A DNA stretch of 64,000 nt from Schistocerca nitens (GCF_023898315.1 NC_064616.1:707201389-707265388); one strand, 5' to 3'; counted from the first letter of the stretch, positions 53,116-63,501 are shown. Numbers and translations are program-made. The notes: a model not told the origin generated them from the sequence alone.

Positions 53116-54184
53116 ATGTTTACAAATGCGGAGTTGGCAGATGCCCATTTGATGTATGGATTAGCACGGGGCAATAGCCGTGGCGCGGTACGTTTGTATC
53201 GAGACAGATTTCCAGAACGAAGGTGTCCCGACAGGAAGACGTTCGAAGCAATTGATCGGCGTCTTAGGGAGCACGGAACATTCCAGCCTATGACTCGCGA
53301 CTGGGGAAGACCTAGAACGACGAGGACACCTGCAATGGACGAGGCAATTCTTCGTGCAGTTGACGATAACCCTAATGTCAGCGTCAGAGAAGTTGCTGCT
53401 GTACAAGGTAACGTTGACCACGCCACTGTATGGAGAGTGCTACGGGAGAACCAGTTGTTTCCGTACCATGTACAGCGTGTGCAGGCACTATCAGCAGCTG
53501 ATTGGCCTCCACGGGTACACTTCTGCGAATGGTTCATCCAACAATGTGTCAATCCTCATTTCAGTGCAAATGTTCTCTTTACGGATGAGGCTTCATTCCA
53601 ACGTGATAAAATTGTAAATTTTCACAATCAACATGTGTGGGCTGACGAGAATCCGCACGCAGTTGTGCAATCACGTCATCAACACAGATTTTCTATGAAC
53701 GTTTGGGAGGCATTGTTGGTGATGTCTTGATTGGGCCCCATTTTCTTCCACCTACGCTCAATGGAGCACGTTATCATGATTTCATACGGGATACTCTACC
53801 TGTGCTGCTATAACATGTGCCTTTACAAGTACGACACAACATGTGGTTCATGCACGATGGAGCTCCTGCACATTTCAGTCGAAGTGTTCGTACGCTTCTC
53901 AACAACAGAGTCGGTGACCGATGGATTGGTAGAGGCGGACCAATTCCATGATCTCCACGCTCTCCTGACCTCAACCCTCTTGACTTTCATTTATCGTGGC
54001 ATTTGAAAGCTCTTGTCTACGCAACCCCGGTACCAAATGTAGAGACTCTTCGTGCTCGTATTGTGGACGGCTGTGATACAATACGCCATTATCCAAGGCT
54101 GCATCAGCGCATCAGGGATTCCATGCGGCGGAGGATGGATGCATGTATCCTCGCTAACGGAGGACATTTTGAACATTTCCTGTA
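53116..54184 (+). pseudogene. mariner-group transposase (DD41D), frameshifted
   Basis: Starts 'MFTNAELADAHLMYGLARGN', HTH 'GAVRLYRDRFPERRCPDRKT', second HTH 'SVREVAAVQGNVDHATVWRV', 'VLFTDEASFQRDKIVNFHNQ' (first Asp) and 'HQHRFSMNVWEALLVMS', where the frame breaks (53730). It resumes with 'IGPHFLPPTLNGARYHDFIR', 'MWFMHDGAPAHFSRSVRTLL' (second Asp) and 'SPRSPDLNPLDFHLSWHLK' (third Asp), ending 'NGGHFEHFL' at 54184. I count 41 residues between the last two Asp. A stop lies near 53812. About 350 aa if joined, a normal family length. Confidence 0.85.
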
Positions 54185-54276
54185 ACAAAGTGTTTGAAGT
54201 CACGCTGGTACGTTCTGTTGCTGTGTGTTTCCATTCCATGATTAATGTGATTTGAAGAGAAGTAATAAAATGAGCT

Positions 54277-54447
54277 TCTGGCGCTGCAGTCCGGAACCGA
54301 GGGACTGCTACGGTCGCAGGTTCGAATCCTGCCTCGGGCATGGGTGTGTGTGATGTCCTTAGGTTAGTTAGGTTTAAGTAGTTCTAAGTTCTAGGGGACT
54401 TATGACCTAAGATGTTGAGTCCCATAGTGCTCAGAGCCATTTGAACC
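54277..54447 (+). mobile_element. SINE-1 copy, slightly 5'-truncated
   Basis: SINE-1 lacking the first part of the head (it begins at 'tctggcgctgcagtccgg'). Duplications aataaaatga(g/a)ct lie at 54264-54276 and 54448-54460. This is the innermost layer of the nest at 50140-54672. Confidence 0.9.
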
Positions 54448-54879
54448 AATAAAATGAACTCTAACATGGAAAGTAAGCGTTTCCGGACACATGTCCACAT
54501 AACATATTTTCTTTCTTTGTGTGTGAGGAATGTTTCCTGAAAGTTTGGCCGTACCTTTTTGTAACACCCTGTACACCCTCCACTTCTAGTGCTGCCACCT
54601 GCCGTCTGTGAGCGGTTATTGCACGTTGACGTCGAACATAGGCGACAGTCGTATAAATGTGAATTGACCGTCTAATTACAGTGTGCATGCACTGTGCATG
54701 CATTGTGACGCTTAGTAGTCGTTCTTTCAGCATCCCATACGCGATTGGAATTAAATAAAAAAGGACCCTAAGAAATGATACAACGGGAAGTGCCATCTAC
54801 CTTTCCATTCACAGTGGTCTGCAGAAGGCGGATACAGATGTGAAGGTACATGTCGATCTGATGGGTTATCTGTACGTGT

Positions 54880-55720
54880 CTACATTGATTGTGCGAAAGA
54901 ACTTGCTCCCTTTCTAGCGGCAGTTTATCAAAAATGTTCAAATGTGTGTGAAATCTTATGGGACTTAACTGCTAAGGTCATCAGTCCCTAAGCTTACACA
55001 CTACTTAACCTAAATTATCCTAAGGACAAACACACACACCCATGCCCGAGGGAGGACTCGAACCTCCTCCGGGACCAGCCGCACAGTCCATGTCTGCAGC
55101 GCCTTAGAGGCAGTTTATCGTACATCGCTGGTGCAACTAAGCATTCGAAGCGATTGGACCAAAGAAGAGATCACTCCCGCTTTCAAAAGGAGTCACCAGG
55201 TAGATGCGCATAAAGATGTTTATATATTTCTGACGCTTGCCTATTGCAGAATTGTGGAACACGATCTTTAGTCGCATATTATGATCTTTACAGAGACCGT
55301 AAATCTCTGTAAGAATTAACACTGACTACCCAAACACAGCTCGCTGTGTCCGTCCATGAAATCCAGAAGGCAGTAAGTAGTGGCACCTACGTTAAATCTC
55401 GGTTTCTTAACTATCAGATGGCGTTCGATACAGCTCCGCACCGTAGCATAGAGAACCAAATACGAGCATACGGAGTATCGCACCAATTTCAGACCCGATT
55501 GAGAACTTCATCGCAGATTTATCTCAGCTTGTCGTTCTTAATGATGACAGATCATCTGGAATGAAAGCAACTTGGGCTGACCCTAAGGAAGTGTTACAGT
55601 GCACTTATTGTCCACAATGTGTAAAATGACTGACGATCAACCGCCAGAAACACCCAGCCGTAAAATACTTAGGAGTTTGCGTCCGAAGAGATGTGTTGGA
55701 AATCCGAAACATCCTGCATG
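54880..55720 (+). pseudogene. Decayed CR1-like LINE fragment
   Basis: Frames give 'AKELAPFLAAVY' (54893), 'RSDWTKEEITPAFKRSHQVD', 'AYCRIVEHDL', 'LAVSVHEIQKAVSSGTYVKS' and 'PAVKYLGVCVRRDVLEIRNI', each matching in order the RT of 47424-49489. It is far more decayed, with many stops and deletions, and is split by a SINE at 54930-55108. Its tail is not found. Confidence 0.75.
54930..55108 (-). mobile_element. SINE-1-related copy, class II head subtype 2
   Basis: Minus strand: head with B box 'ggttcgagtcctccctcggg', tail 'gcagttaagtcccataagat'. A perfect 11-bp duplication, ggcagtttatc, lies at 54919-54929 and 55109-55119. The head subtype is shared with 57122-57305. Confidence 0.9.
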
Positions 55721-56388
55721 TCAACGTTAACAGTAGCTGGACTACTGCACTTCAACGGGGTGAAAACGAAGCTATTTCTCTGCCTGTAATTCGGTCTCCA
55801 TCCATGGATCCTTACAAATGTAATGATCAAAGTCACGATAACTGTTTATCCGTCTTTCGCCCGGCAGACAAGGAAAAGTGGAACGCGTTTTTTTACATGT
55901 CTGTTTACGTGGCACGGAAAAGTTTCTTTCACACCTGGAATTTATGTGAATGCTGTCACACAAGAATTACTGCTATATAGTAGCACGACTTCCCCCTTCG
56001 CATCATTCACATCTTATGGTGCCTGTCAGTACATCTTGAGACTACGCCTAGAATTGGTAAACTAGAAGAGGTTAATTTCCTGTGAATTGACTGCTGGTTA
56101 ACTATTCCATGCACTGTGCCCGGAAAACATTCTTATTTACAGCAAGACAATGCATACTCCAAGTCTCAAATTCCTGATACCCTAGGAGCGCTACTTACAA
56201 TTTTCCTATTAATTATTGATTTTGCAGAAACAACCCTTACTTACAATAAAATATGCTCAGGAGCAATATATGGAAACAGCAAATTTCAGAGGTCTGTTGG
56301 GCGTTTTCCTTTTCTTTCTCTAGGCTGACGCGCTTGCCGATTGAATTTCGCACTGCAGGCAACTGACCGTTTGGTAGATGTATAAATA
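55721..56388. other. Unclassified stretch
   Basis: Short ORFs only (95 codons at most), no motif, no repeat ends recognised. Confidence 0.35.
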
Positions 56389-56480
56389 GGTGAGACTTCC
56401 TAGCAGACTAAAATGGTGTGCCGGACTGGAATTCGAAGTTGAGGCCTTTGGCTTTCGTGGCCAAGTGGTTTTTTTAGGGC
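56389..56480 (-). repeat. Fragment of a tRNA-like repeat
   Basis: 'cttcctagcagactaaaatg', 'gtgtgccggactggaattcg' and 'aggcctttggctttcgtggc' resemble, from memory, a common orthopteran SINE whose tRNA-like part reads on the minus strand. No second copy is in the window to compare. Confidence 0.4.
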
Positions 56481-56660
56481 CTCAATACCGCCCCTTCAGG
56501 CCAGTCATTTCGCTTTCCAGTTGTACCTTCATCTGCGAGCTTCCCCGCTACATTTTTAGTTTCAGGAAAAATAATATTTCAGTTATCGGTGTTCCTTTAG
56601 AAATGGTATTAATAAAGAAAAGAAGTACTTCTTCTTGAAGTAAACTAAATGTAACATATC

Positions 56661-56863
56661 GCCGGCCGGTGTGGCCGAGCGGTTCTAGGCGCTACAGTCT
56701 GGAACTGCGCGACTGCTACGGTCGCAGGTTCGAATCCTGCCTCGGGCATGGGTGTGTGTGATGCCCTTACGACAGTTAGATTTAAGTAGTTCTAAGTTCT
56801 AGGGGACTGATGACCTCAGCAGTTAAGTACCATAGTGCTCAGAGCCATTTGAACCATTTTTTA
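56661..56863 (+). mobile_element. SINE-1 copy
   Basis: Full-length plus-strand SINE-1 with a good A box ('gtggccgagcggttctagg') and B box. A 9-bp duplication, taacatatc, lies at 56652-56660 and 56864-56872. Confidence 0.95.
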
Positions 56864-57121
56864 TAACATATCCTGATAAATTTAAATACTTTTCCTTGTT
56901 AAACTTACAATGTGCTCTGCAGTTCTTCATAGGGAATAAATTTTAAACAAATTTTCTTCCACTAGGACACCTAAAGCGAAAAAAATTTAAAAAGAAAGAA
57001 ATTTATGACTAAACTTTTTGTTAGAAATTAATGAAATTCATTGAAACATTAAAAGAATGCAAAAAGTAAATGATAGTTGAGTTTTATAGCGTATGTATGT
57101 ATCGCAATTAACTCCTTTTTA

Positions 57122-57305
57122 GGCCGCGCGAGATTAGCCGAGCGGTCTCAGGCGCTGCAGTCATGGACCGTGTGGCTGGTCCCGGCGAAGGTTCGAGTCC
57201 TCCCTCGGGCATGGGTGTGTGTGTCTTTGTCCTTAGTGTAATTTAGGTTAAGTAGTGATGACCTTAGCAGTTAAGTCCCATAAGATTTCACACACATTTG
57301 GACAT
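57122..57305 (+). mobile_element. SINE-1-related copy, class II head subtype 2
   Basis: Its head is the closest in the window to a class II tRNA (Leu/Ser type with a long variable arm): 'gattagccgagcggtctcag' then 'gaaggttcgagtcctccctc'. The tail runs to 'acacacatttggac'. No clear target duplication. Confidence 0.85.
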
Positions 57306-57329
57306 TTTTTTACCCCAGCTCTATTATTA

Positions 57330-57782
57330 TTTACGTTGACAATTCTACCTTGTACAGAGTGGAATGAACTGCAATCTTTCATCTAAGTTAAATACCAGGG
57401 CTTCTACCGACACTAATCAATATTTTTCTGAATATTTCATACGTTGTTCCTTTCGTTGTTGCGCCTCTGTTGGGTTTGATTATGAGTGTAAGTTGGAACA
57501 TCTTTTACACACAGCGAGATTAGGAGCGGTTCCCATATAGAACCCAGTAACATACCTCTCTGAAAGTGTCACGTCTCAAAAGATTCCTCGCGAAAACTAC
57601 AAAATCAGCATGCCGTTTTGTTTCCTATCCATTAATTATGAAGTGAACCACCTGCTCATTGTACGTGGAAAGCTAAAACGCAAGGTCATCTAAAGGAATG
57701 TTATGATTTGCACAGACGAACGCTTTAGACAGATCACAAATAATACCGGAAGATGATGAATCCACGCAGCTACGCACGCACG

Positions 57783-57834
<52 letters not shown>

Positions 57835-57900
57835 ATAGATTGCCTTGGATGAAGACTCAGCCACGGACACTGATGTACTCAACGCGTTTGGCAGGAGGAA
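57330..57900 (-). pseudogene. Non-LTR retrotransposon RT fragment
   Basis: On the minus strand 'SSGIICDLSKAFVCANHNIP' (57760-57700) matches the first RT catalytic block (x-F-CDLSKAFDCVNHDIL, first Asp kept). 'FHQRGMLLGS'-like sequence then corresponds to HGVPQGSILGP, and 'LLISLCVKDVPTYT' follows. It is of another LINE lineage than the CR1-like family. A (CA)n tract sits inside the 5' part. Confidence 0.6.
57774..57833. repeat. (CA)n/(CG)n microsatellite
   Basis: About 60 bp of alternating CA with some CG at both ends, inside the LINE fragment. Confidence 0.98.
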
Positions 57901-58947
57901 AAAATTTTTTTTTTAATTTACTGGCTGTCGGAACGTGCTCATACTGCCACCTCAGTACTGGAAATGTTAGACGACAGTTGGTTTTGACAATTCATAGTAT
58001 ACATAAGTTTAAGTTGTACCCTGGTACGAAGTTATATAGGCTTAACAAAGCACAAATTCCGACATAAAACGAATTTTACAACCACAGTACACTGAAACGA
58101 GCGAGCAAGTAACACAGGTCACACACGGGTAATACGCTGCAGAAATCCTGCTGGTAGCACAGTAACAAAGGCTAAATCGCTGTTGGTACACATTTGAGAT
58201 ACTCTCGATTCAATCCATATTAATGACTATGTATCTAAATTAACAGTAAAATGTTCTTTTGTATTCCCTATAAGAATTGTTTCAAAAGCTGCAGATGGAG
58301 AACTGAAAATTTGTGCAGGTCCAAGAGCACCATCTAGACAGAACATGAGAACAGTATACAAGAACCACGTTCGGCTTTTATAGACATATGTATAGATACA
58401 CCAGAATTCAGACACATACAGATAAGTGGTACATAGTGGCATACATTTATAGGCTGAGTGTTCCACGTCCTGCTGAGTAACACGTGGGAATATAGTCAAT
58501 GAATTGAGGAGCGTTGTTTCAAAACTCGACATATGCAAAAAATTTCAAAATTGAGTTAGGTGTGGTAACGGCATTACGTTGACCTTTTGCATCAACTCCT
58601 GAACCAAGTTTTATCTAAAGTCGACTACTGCTGTGTGTATGAACACTCCAAATCACAAGGTTTTAGCAAACCACGAATATGCATTCTTACTGTTACAGCA
58701 AAAGTCGGCAAATGCAATATAGTTACTCTTATTAAGTGTTACGTTCTTCTTGTAATAAAGCTGTTTCTCAAAAGTTGTAGACTTGCAAAGTAATCTCTGT
58801 ACCCTTTTTCTGTCTTCTTCCTTACAGCTTTTCCTGTTCTGTTATCATTTGATGTTAAGACTCCTAGGTAGCTCCTTTGAGGCATGTCCAATTTATATTT
58901 AGATCTTCAGTGGTTTTTCTAATCTCAGAGTGCGGCATTACCAAATA
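57901..58947. other. Unclassified stretch
   Basis: About 1 kb with short ORFs (103 codons at most on minus at 58538-58227, no motif). The last part (58780-58940) may be RTE-like sequence continuous with that right of 60843, because the Tc1 element between them is a later insertion. Confidence 0.35.
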
Positions 58948-59093
58948 CACTGCGGTGACAAAAGTCGCAAGATAGCGATATGCAACTATACATATGGTGG
59001 TAGTATCACGTACAAGAAGTATAAAAGGGCAGTGTGCTGGCGGAACAGTCATTTGTACTCAGCTGACTCATGTGAAAGGTTTCCGGGGTGATT

Positions 59094-60840
59094 ATGTCCG
59101 CACGACTGGAATTAACAGAATTTGATCGCGGAATGTTCGTTGGAACTAGACACATTGGACATTCCATTTCGGAAATAGTCAGGAAATTCAATATTCCGAG
59201 ATCCACATGTTAAGTGTGTGCCGAGAATACCAAATTTCAGCAATTACCTACCACCACGGACAACGCAATGACCGACGGCCTTAAGTACGGAGGGACGCGG
59301 AGCTTCCGTAGAGTTGTCAGTGCTAACAGACAAGCAACATCACGTGAAATAACCGCTTAGATCAATGTGGGACGTACGACGAACGTAACCCTTAGGTCAG
59401 TGCGGCGAAATCTGGCGTTAAAGGGCTGTGGCAGCAGACGACCGACGCGAGTGCTAACAGCACGACATCGCCTGCAGCGCCTCTCCTGGGCTCGCGATCA
59501 CATTGGTTAGACCCTAGATGACTGGAAAACCGAGACCTGGTCATATGAGTCCCGATTTCAGTTGGTAAGAGCTAATGGTAGGTGTTGTGTACATAGTTCC
59601 GCGTAGTCAGCGCGTACACAACTTTCCCACTAGAGCGCGCCCCGCTAAGCACAACAGCGCAGGCGCAGCGCTCGTCCATCTCCGCACTATGAGATGGCGC
59701 TGCCTTAGAGACGGACCAAATTCTGCTTCCGCCGATCCGCGTATTAATATGTAACGCAGGCAATGAGATTGCTGCTAACGTAGAACCATTTCTCCTCGTG
59801 GATTACACTCCCGCAGTGATACATGAACGCCCGAGATATTAAAACGAGTGTACAGACCTCCGATCAGTCAGTCTGCATTAGTCTGTCTGTACCAGTCTAT
59901 AGTCAAGTTTCAGTCTGCACCTAATAAGATTACCATATTCCTGTACATAGCCATGAAGATAAATGAATAGACACTTTGTCAAGTATCAGAGATATGTGAG
60001 AATAAGATTAACGTACCAAGACCAAAGGAACTTCAGATTGTCAATTGTAAACAGCATCCAGAATCAAGTTACGTAATGTCTATGCTTATTATTATTTTAA
60101 TAAATGTGTGTGAAAATTAATCAAGTTCTGTTTAAAGTTGGTCACCGTCAATCTGCTACTCTAAGCGTGCAAGTGGCATTTCTATCGTCTGACCACGAGA
60201 CATATTGCTGACACTCGCCTACTTCGTTACAGCGACAAGTCAAATAATCTGATGGTGTGTGTACCGAAGGTCTTACAGTAGGCACACCACAGTAGGGTGT
60301 AAGTGTGGCGCAGAGCCCACGAAGTCATGGACCCAGATTGTCAACAAGGCACTTTACAAGCTGTTGGTGGCTCCATAATGGTGGGAGCCGTGTTTACATG
60401 GAATGGACTGGGTCCTTTGGTCCAACTGAATCTATCATTGATTGAAAATGGCAGTGTTCGGCTACTTGTAGACGATTTGCAACTATTCATGAACTTTATG
60501 TTCCCAAAGAACGATGGAATTTTTATGGACGACAACGCGCCGTGTCATCGGGCCACAGTTGATCGCGATTGATTTGAAGAACATTTTGGACAATTCGAGC
60601 GAATGATTTGGCCACACAGATCGCCGGACATTTATGGGACGAAACTGAGAGGTCAGTCCGTGCACAAACTCCTGCACCAGCAACACTTTCGCAATTATGG
60701 ATGGCTATAGAGACAACATGGATCAATATTTCTGCAGGGCACTTCCAACGACTTGTGGAGTACATGCCACGTCGAGTTACTGAACTACGCCGGGCAAAAG
60801 GGTTTACAACTCTATATTACGAGGTCTTTTGTCACCTCAG
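59094..60840 (+). pseudogene. Tc1 family C transposase, decayed and split
   Basis: Start 'MSARLELTEFDRGMFVGTRH', HTH 'GHSISEIVRKFNIPRS', then a stop. The second HTH and first catalytic block are decayed. The segment up to 59582 ends 'LVRANGR'-like at the point where the LTR enters. It resumes at 60297: 'VWRRAHEVMDPDCQQGTLQA', 'GGSIMVGAVFTWNGLGPLVQ', 'NDGIFMDDNAPCHRATV' (second Asp near 60530), 'MIWPHRSPD' (deleted Glu block) and 'SVRAQTPAPATLSQLWMAIE'. Multiple stops. Confidence 0.8.
59583..60291. mobile_element. Solo LTR
   Basis: 709 bp starting TGTTGTGTAC and ending CACACCACA (inverted TG..CA ends), flanked by 5-bp direct repeats gtagg at 59578-59582 and 60292-60296. Inside are a TATA-like 'gatattaaaacgag' near 59835 and a polyadenylation signal 'ttaataaatg' near 60100, so the LTR likely reads on the plus strand. 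No internal retroelement sequence is left. It interrupts the Tc1 family C transposase. Confidence 0.9.
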
Positions 60841-61004
60841 TGCATTTTGTTTTATTTTCATTGACAATGAGGCCGATTTTTTATATTCCTCTTTCCATTG
60901 CCAGATATGTTTTTTTAAATGAGTTGGTATGTTTCATAATACTGCATTGTCATCGGCATATGCACATATCTGTCTAGTTTTCATAAATATGGTGCCTCTT
61001 TTCT

Positions 61005-62040
61005 TCACTGAATTCGTAGCCTATTTAGCATGCTGAATAAGGCGGTGAAGAGACTATCACCTTGCTTTACTCCTTCATTAAAGACAAAGCTTTCATTTGT
61101 CCTGTTGAATATATTTACTTTTCCTCTTGTCTCTATGGTTGTAACTCTGATTAAATTTATTAGTTTAGCACCTACACCAGCTTCTCTCAGCACTCTGTGT
61201 AATTCTTGCCGATTTATGCTGTCAAAGGCTTGTTTGAAACTGATGAATAGGAAGTGCAGATCTATATTATGTTCATAGCACTCATCCATAATTTCTCGCC
61301 GGCCGGCGTGGCCGAGAGGTTCTAGGCGCTTCAGTCCGGAACCACGCTGCTGCTACGGTCGCAGGTTCGAATCCTGCCTCGGGCATGGATGTGTGTGATG
61401 TCTTAGGTTAGTTAGGTTTAAGTAGTTCTAAGTCTAGGGGACTGATGACCTCAGACGTTCAATCCCATAGTGCTTAGAGCCATTTGAACCATTGATCCAT
61501 AATCTGTCTGATCACAAATATTTAATCAGCTGTTCCTCTGACAAGTAGAAAACCACACTGATATTCCCCAAGTATGCCCTCTTCGCTCTTTTGTATTCTT
61601 TCATTTAGTACACTTGCAAAGACCTTAAATAAGGTGTGCTTAGCAGTTTCGTAGCTCTGCAGTTTTCGCATGTTGTTCTGTCTTCTATCTCATAATCGGG
61701 GACGTTATTCCTGTTTCCAGTTATCCGGAATGGTATCAGTTCTCCATATGTCTGAAATTAGTGTTCGCAGTTCCTTTATTACGTCACCTACAGCACCTTT
61801 CATTAATTTAGAGATTATGTCGTCCTCACTGGGAGCTCGACTATTTATCATTTTGTGGACGCCAGAGAAGCCTCTTGCAGCGCCAGCCTACTACTGGCTC
61901 CCCTCTTTCTTCCTGTGAGGCTGTCTGTTCTTCCTCTAGACTGGTACTCGTATTTAGTGCGTCTCTGAAGCATTCTGCCCATCTGTTTACTATCTATTCT
62001 ACCTCCTTTATCAGTTTCCCATCTTTACTCGAGCATGCCT
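61005..62040 (-). pseudogene. RTE-like LINE reverse transcriptase
   Basis: 5' to 3' on the minus strand: 'SRAPSEDDIISKLMKGA' (61850-61800) and 'GDVIKELRTLISDIWRT' with 'TIPDNWKQE'. Then, after frame changes, 'FASVLNERIQKSEEGILGEY'-like sequence and 'QCGF' (61640-61550). After the SINE come 'NIDLHFLFISFKQAFDSINR' (FxDFxxAFD block, catalytic Asp replaced by Ser) and 'GVKQGDSLFTALFSMLNRL' (61289-61005). Frameshifts and loss of the catalytic Asp show it is dead. Confidence 0.75.
61297..61494 (+). mobile_element. SINE-1 copy
   Basis: Full-length plus-strand SINE-1 with intact A and B boxes. A 9-bp duplication, atccataat, lies at 61284-61292 and 61495-61503. Inserted in the RTE RT just before the FxxAFD block. 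Confidence 0.9.
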
Positions 62041-62077
62041 TTGTTCCTCGCTAGTACCCATGTAGAGCACCAAAATA

Positions 62078-63499
62078 CACTCCTGGAAATGGAAAAAAGA
62101 ACACATTGACACCGGTGTGTCAGACCCACCATACTTGCTCCGGACACTGCGAGAGAGCTGTACAAGCAATGATCACACGCACGGCACAGCGGACACACCA
62201 GGAACCGCGGTGTTGGCCGTCGAATGGCGCTAGCTGCGCAGCATTTGTGCACCGCCGCCGTCAGTGCCAGCCAGTTTGCCGTGGCATACGGAGCTCCATC
62301 GCAGTCTTTAACACTGGTAGCATGCCGCGACAGCGTGGACGTGAACCGTATGTGCAGTTGACGGACTTTGAGCGAGGGCGTATAGTGGGCATGCGGGAGG
62401 CCGGGTGGACGTACCGCCGAATTGCTCAACACGTGGGGCGTGAGGTCTCCACAGTACATCGATGTTGTCGCCAGTGGTCGGCGGAAGGTGCACGTGCCCG
62501 TCGACCTGGGACCGGACCGCAGCGACGCACGGATGCACGCCAAGAAAGTAGGATCCTACGCAGTGCCGTAGGGGACCGCACCGCCACTTCCCAGCAAATT
62601 AGGGACACTGTTGCTCCTGGGGTATCGGCGAGGACCATTCGCAACCGTCTCCATGAAGCTGGGCTACGGTCCCGCACACCGTTAGGCCGTCTTCCGCTCA
62701 CGCTCCAACATCGTGCAGCCCGCCTCCAGTGGTGTCGCGACAGGCGTGAATGGAGGGACGAATGGAGACGTGTCGTCTTCAGCGATGAGAGTCGCTTCTG
62801 CCTTGGTGCCAATGATGGTCGTATGCGTGTTTGGCGCCGTGCAGGTGAGCGCCACAATCAGGACTGCATACGACCGAGGCACACAGGGCCAACACCCGGC
62901 ATCATGGTGTGGGGAGCGATCTCCTACACTGGCCGTACACCACTGGTGATCGTCGAGGGGACACTGAATAGTGCACGGTACATCCAAACCGTCATCGAAC
63001 CCATCGTTCTACCATTCCTAGACCGGCAAGGGAACTTGCTGTTCCAACAGGACAACGCACGTCCTCATGTATCCCGTGCCACCCAACGTGCTCTAGAAGG
63101 TGTAAGTCAACTACCCTGGCCAGCAAGATCTCCGGATCTGTCCCCCATTGAGCATGTTTGGGACTGGATGAAGCGTCGTCTCACGCGGTCTGCACGTCCA
63201 GCACGAACGCTGGTCCAACTGAGGCGCCAGGTGGAAATGGCATGGCAAGCCGTTCCACAGGACTACATCCAGCATCTGTACGATCGTCTCCATGGGAGAA
63301 TAGCAGCCTGCATTGCTGCGAAAGGTGGATATACACTGTACTAGTGCCGACATTGTGCATGCTCTGTTGCCTGTGTCTATGTGCCTGTGGTTCTGTCAGT
63401 GTGATCATGTGATGTATCTGACCCCAGGAATGTGTCAATAAAGTTTCCCCTTCCTGGGACAATGAATTCACGGTGTTCTTATTTCAATTTCCAGGAGTG
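62078..63499 (+). mobile_element. Intact Tc1-like DNA transposon, family A
   Basis: 1422 bp. Terminal inverted repeats 'cactcctggaaatggaaaaa' (left) and 'cactcctggaaattgaaata' (right, complement) agree at 25 of the first 27 positions. TA lies at 62076-62077 and 63500-63501. A complete transposase ORF is inside. With the near-identical partial copy at 1-879, this is the youngest DNA transposon family in the window and the only one with an apparently functional gene. Confidence 0.97.
62322..63344 (+). CDS. Tc1-like transposase, apparently intact (340 aa)
   Basis: DDE transposase that would cut and paste the element by binding its inverted repeats in the nucleus. I chose ATG 62322 (MPRQRGREPY) because it begins at the family N-terminus and gives the typical 340-aa length. 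The frame is also open upstream to 62106, but that part is antisense-like UTR. HTH 1 is residues 16-52 ('FERGRIVGMREAGWTYRRIA'), with a basic linker 'RARRPGTGPQRRTDAR' (58-73) and HTH 2 about 74-120. Catalytic residues are D155 (FSDESRF), D244 (FQQDNARPH) and E277 (SPDLSPIEHVW). I count 32 residues between D244 and E277, two fewer than in families D and E here. No stop or frameshift seen. Confidence 0.93.
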   Translation: MPRQRGREPYVQLTDFERGRIVGMREAGWTYRRIAQHVGREVSTVHRCCRQWSAEGARARRPGTGPQRRTDARQESRILRSAVGDRTATSQQIRDTVAPGVSARTIRNRLHEAGLRSRTPLGRLPLTLQHRAARLQWCRDRREWRDEWRRVVFSDESRFCLGANDGRMRVWRRAGERHNQDCIRPRHTGPTPGIMVWGAISYTGRTPLVIVEGTLNSARYIQTVIEPIVLPFLDRQGNLLFQQDNARPHVSRATQRALEGVSQLPWPARSPDLSPIEHVWDWMKRRLTRSARPARTLVQLRRQVEMAWQAVPQDYIQHLYDRLHGRIAACIAAKGGYTLY

Positions 63500-63501
63500 T
63501 A

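Larger units (their letters stand above)
52814..54571 (+). mobile_element. mariner-group (DD41D) DNA transposon with long inverted ends
   Basis: Inverted ends of about 115 bp, for example 'ggaaacattcctcacacaca' (left) and its complement near 54530 (right). The right terminus is 'cctttttgtaacaccctg' followed by TA 54572-54573. The left terminus has lost about its first 8 bases ('cagggtgt'), so it starts in 'ttacaaaaagg'. It is inserted in the 5' region of Tc1 family B and itself hosts a SINE at 54277-54447. Confidence 0.85.
50140..54672 (-). mobile_element. Tc1-like element family B with two nested elements
   Basis: Outer element on the minus strand. The left end is 'cactgtccagtcacattact' after TA 50138-50139. 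The right end ('gtgaattgaccgtc', then TA 54673-54674) is a diverged complement. The nested insertions are a plus-strand Tc1 (50485-51957) and a mariner-group element (52814-54571), the latter with a SINE. Outer sequence is continuous across both insertions (for example 'cctgctggta' + 'gatgcagtcgtgcc'). Confidence 0.85.
58948..60842 (+). mobile_element. Tc1-like element family C with solo LTR inside
   Basis: Left end 'cactgcggtgacaaaagtcg' after TA 58946-58947. Right end 'cttttgtcacctcagtg' followed by CA in place of TA. Removing the solo LTR (59583-60291) leaves about 1.18 kb, typical of Tc1. The family differs from A, B, D and E in ends and protein. Confidence 0.85.
60843..62075 (-). mobile_element. 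RTE-like LINE relic, split by SINE
   Basis: Minus-strand LINE with coding sequence from about 62040 down to 61005, interrupted by the SINE at 61297-61494. On its 5' side it is cut by the intact Tc1 element at 62076; on its 3' side it is cut by Tc1 family C at 60842. Sequence right of 63501 ('cagagatgaaaaccaataac' on minus) may be its continuation. Confidence 0.75.

Noticed and set aside
53116..53730. 204-codon ORF as a host HTH regulator
   Set aside because: It continues, after a frameshift, into the catalytic part of a mariner-group transposase and lies between inverted repeats.
57673..57882. Cys-Val repeat ORF
   Set aside because: It is translation of the (CA)n tract on the complementary strand.
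62025..62543. 172-codon minus-strand ORF
   Set aside because: It is the antisense shadow of the Tc1 transposase and its 5' region. The mirror ORF at 414-962 arises from the second copy.
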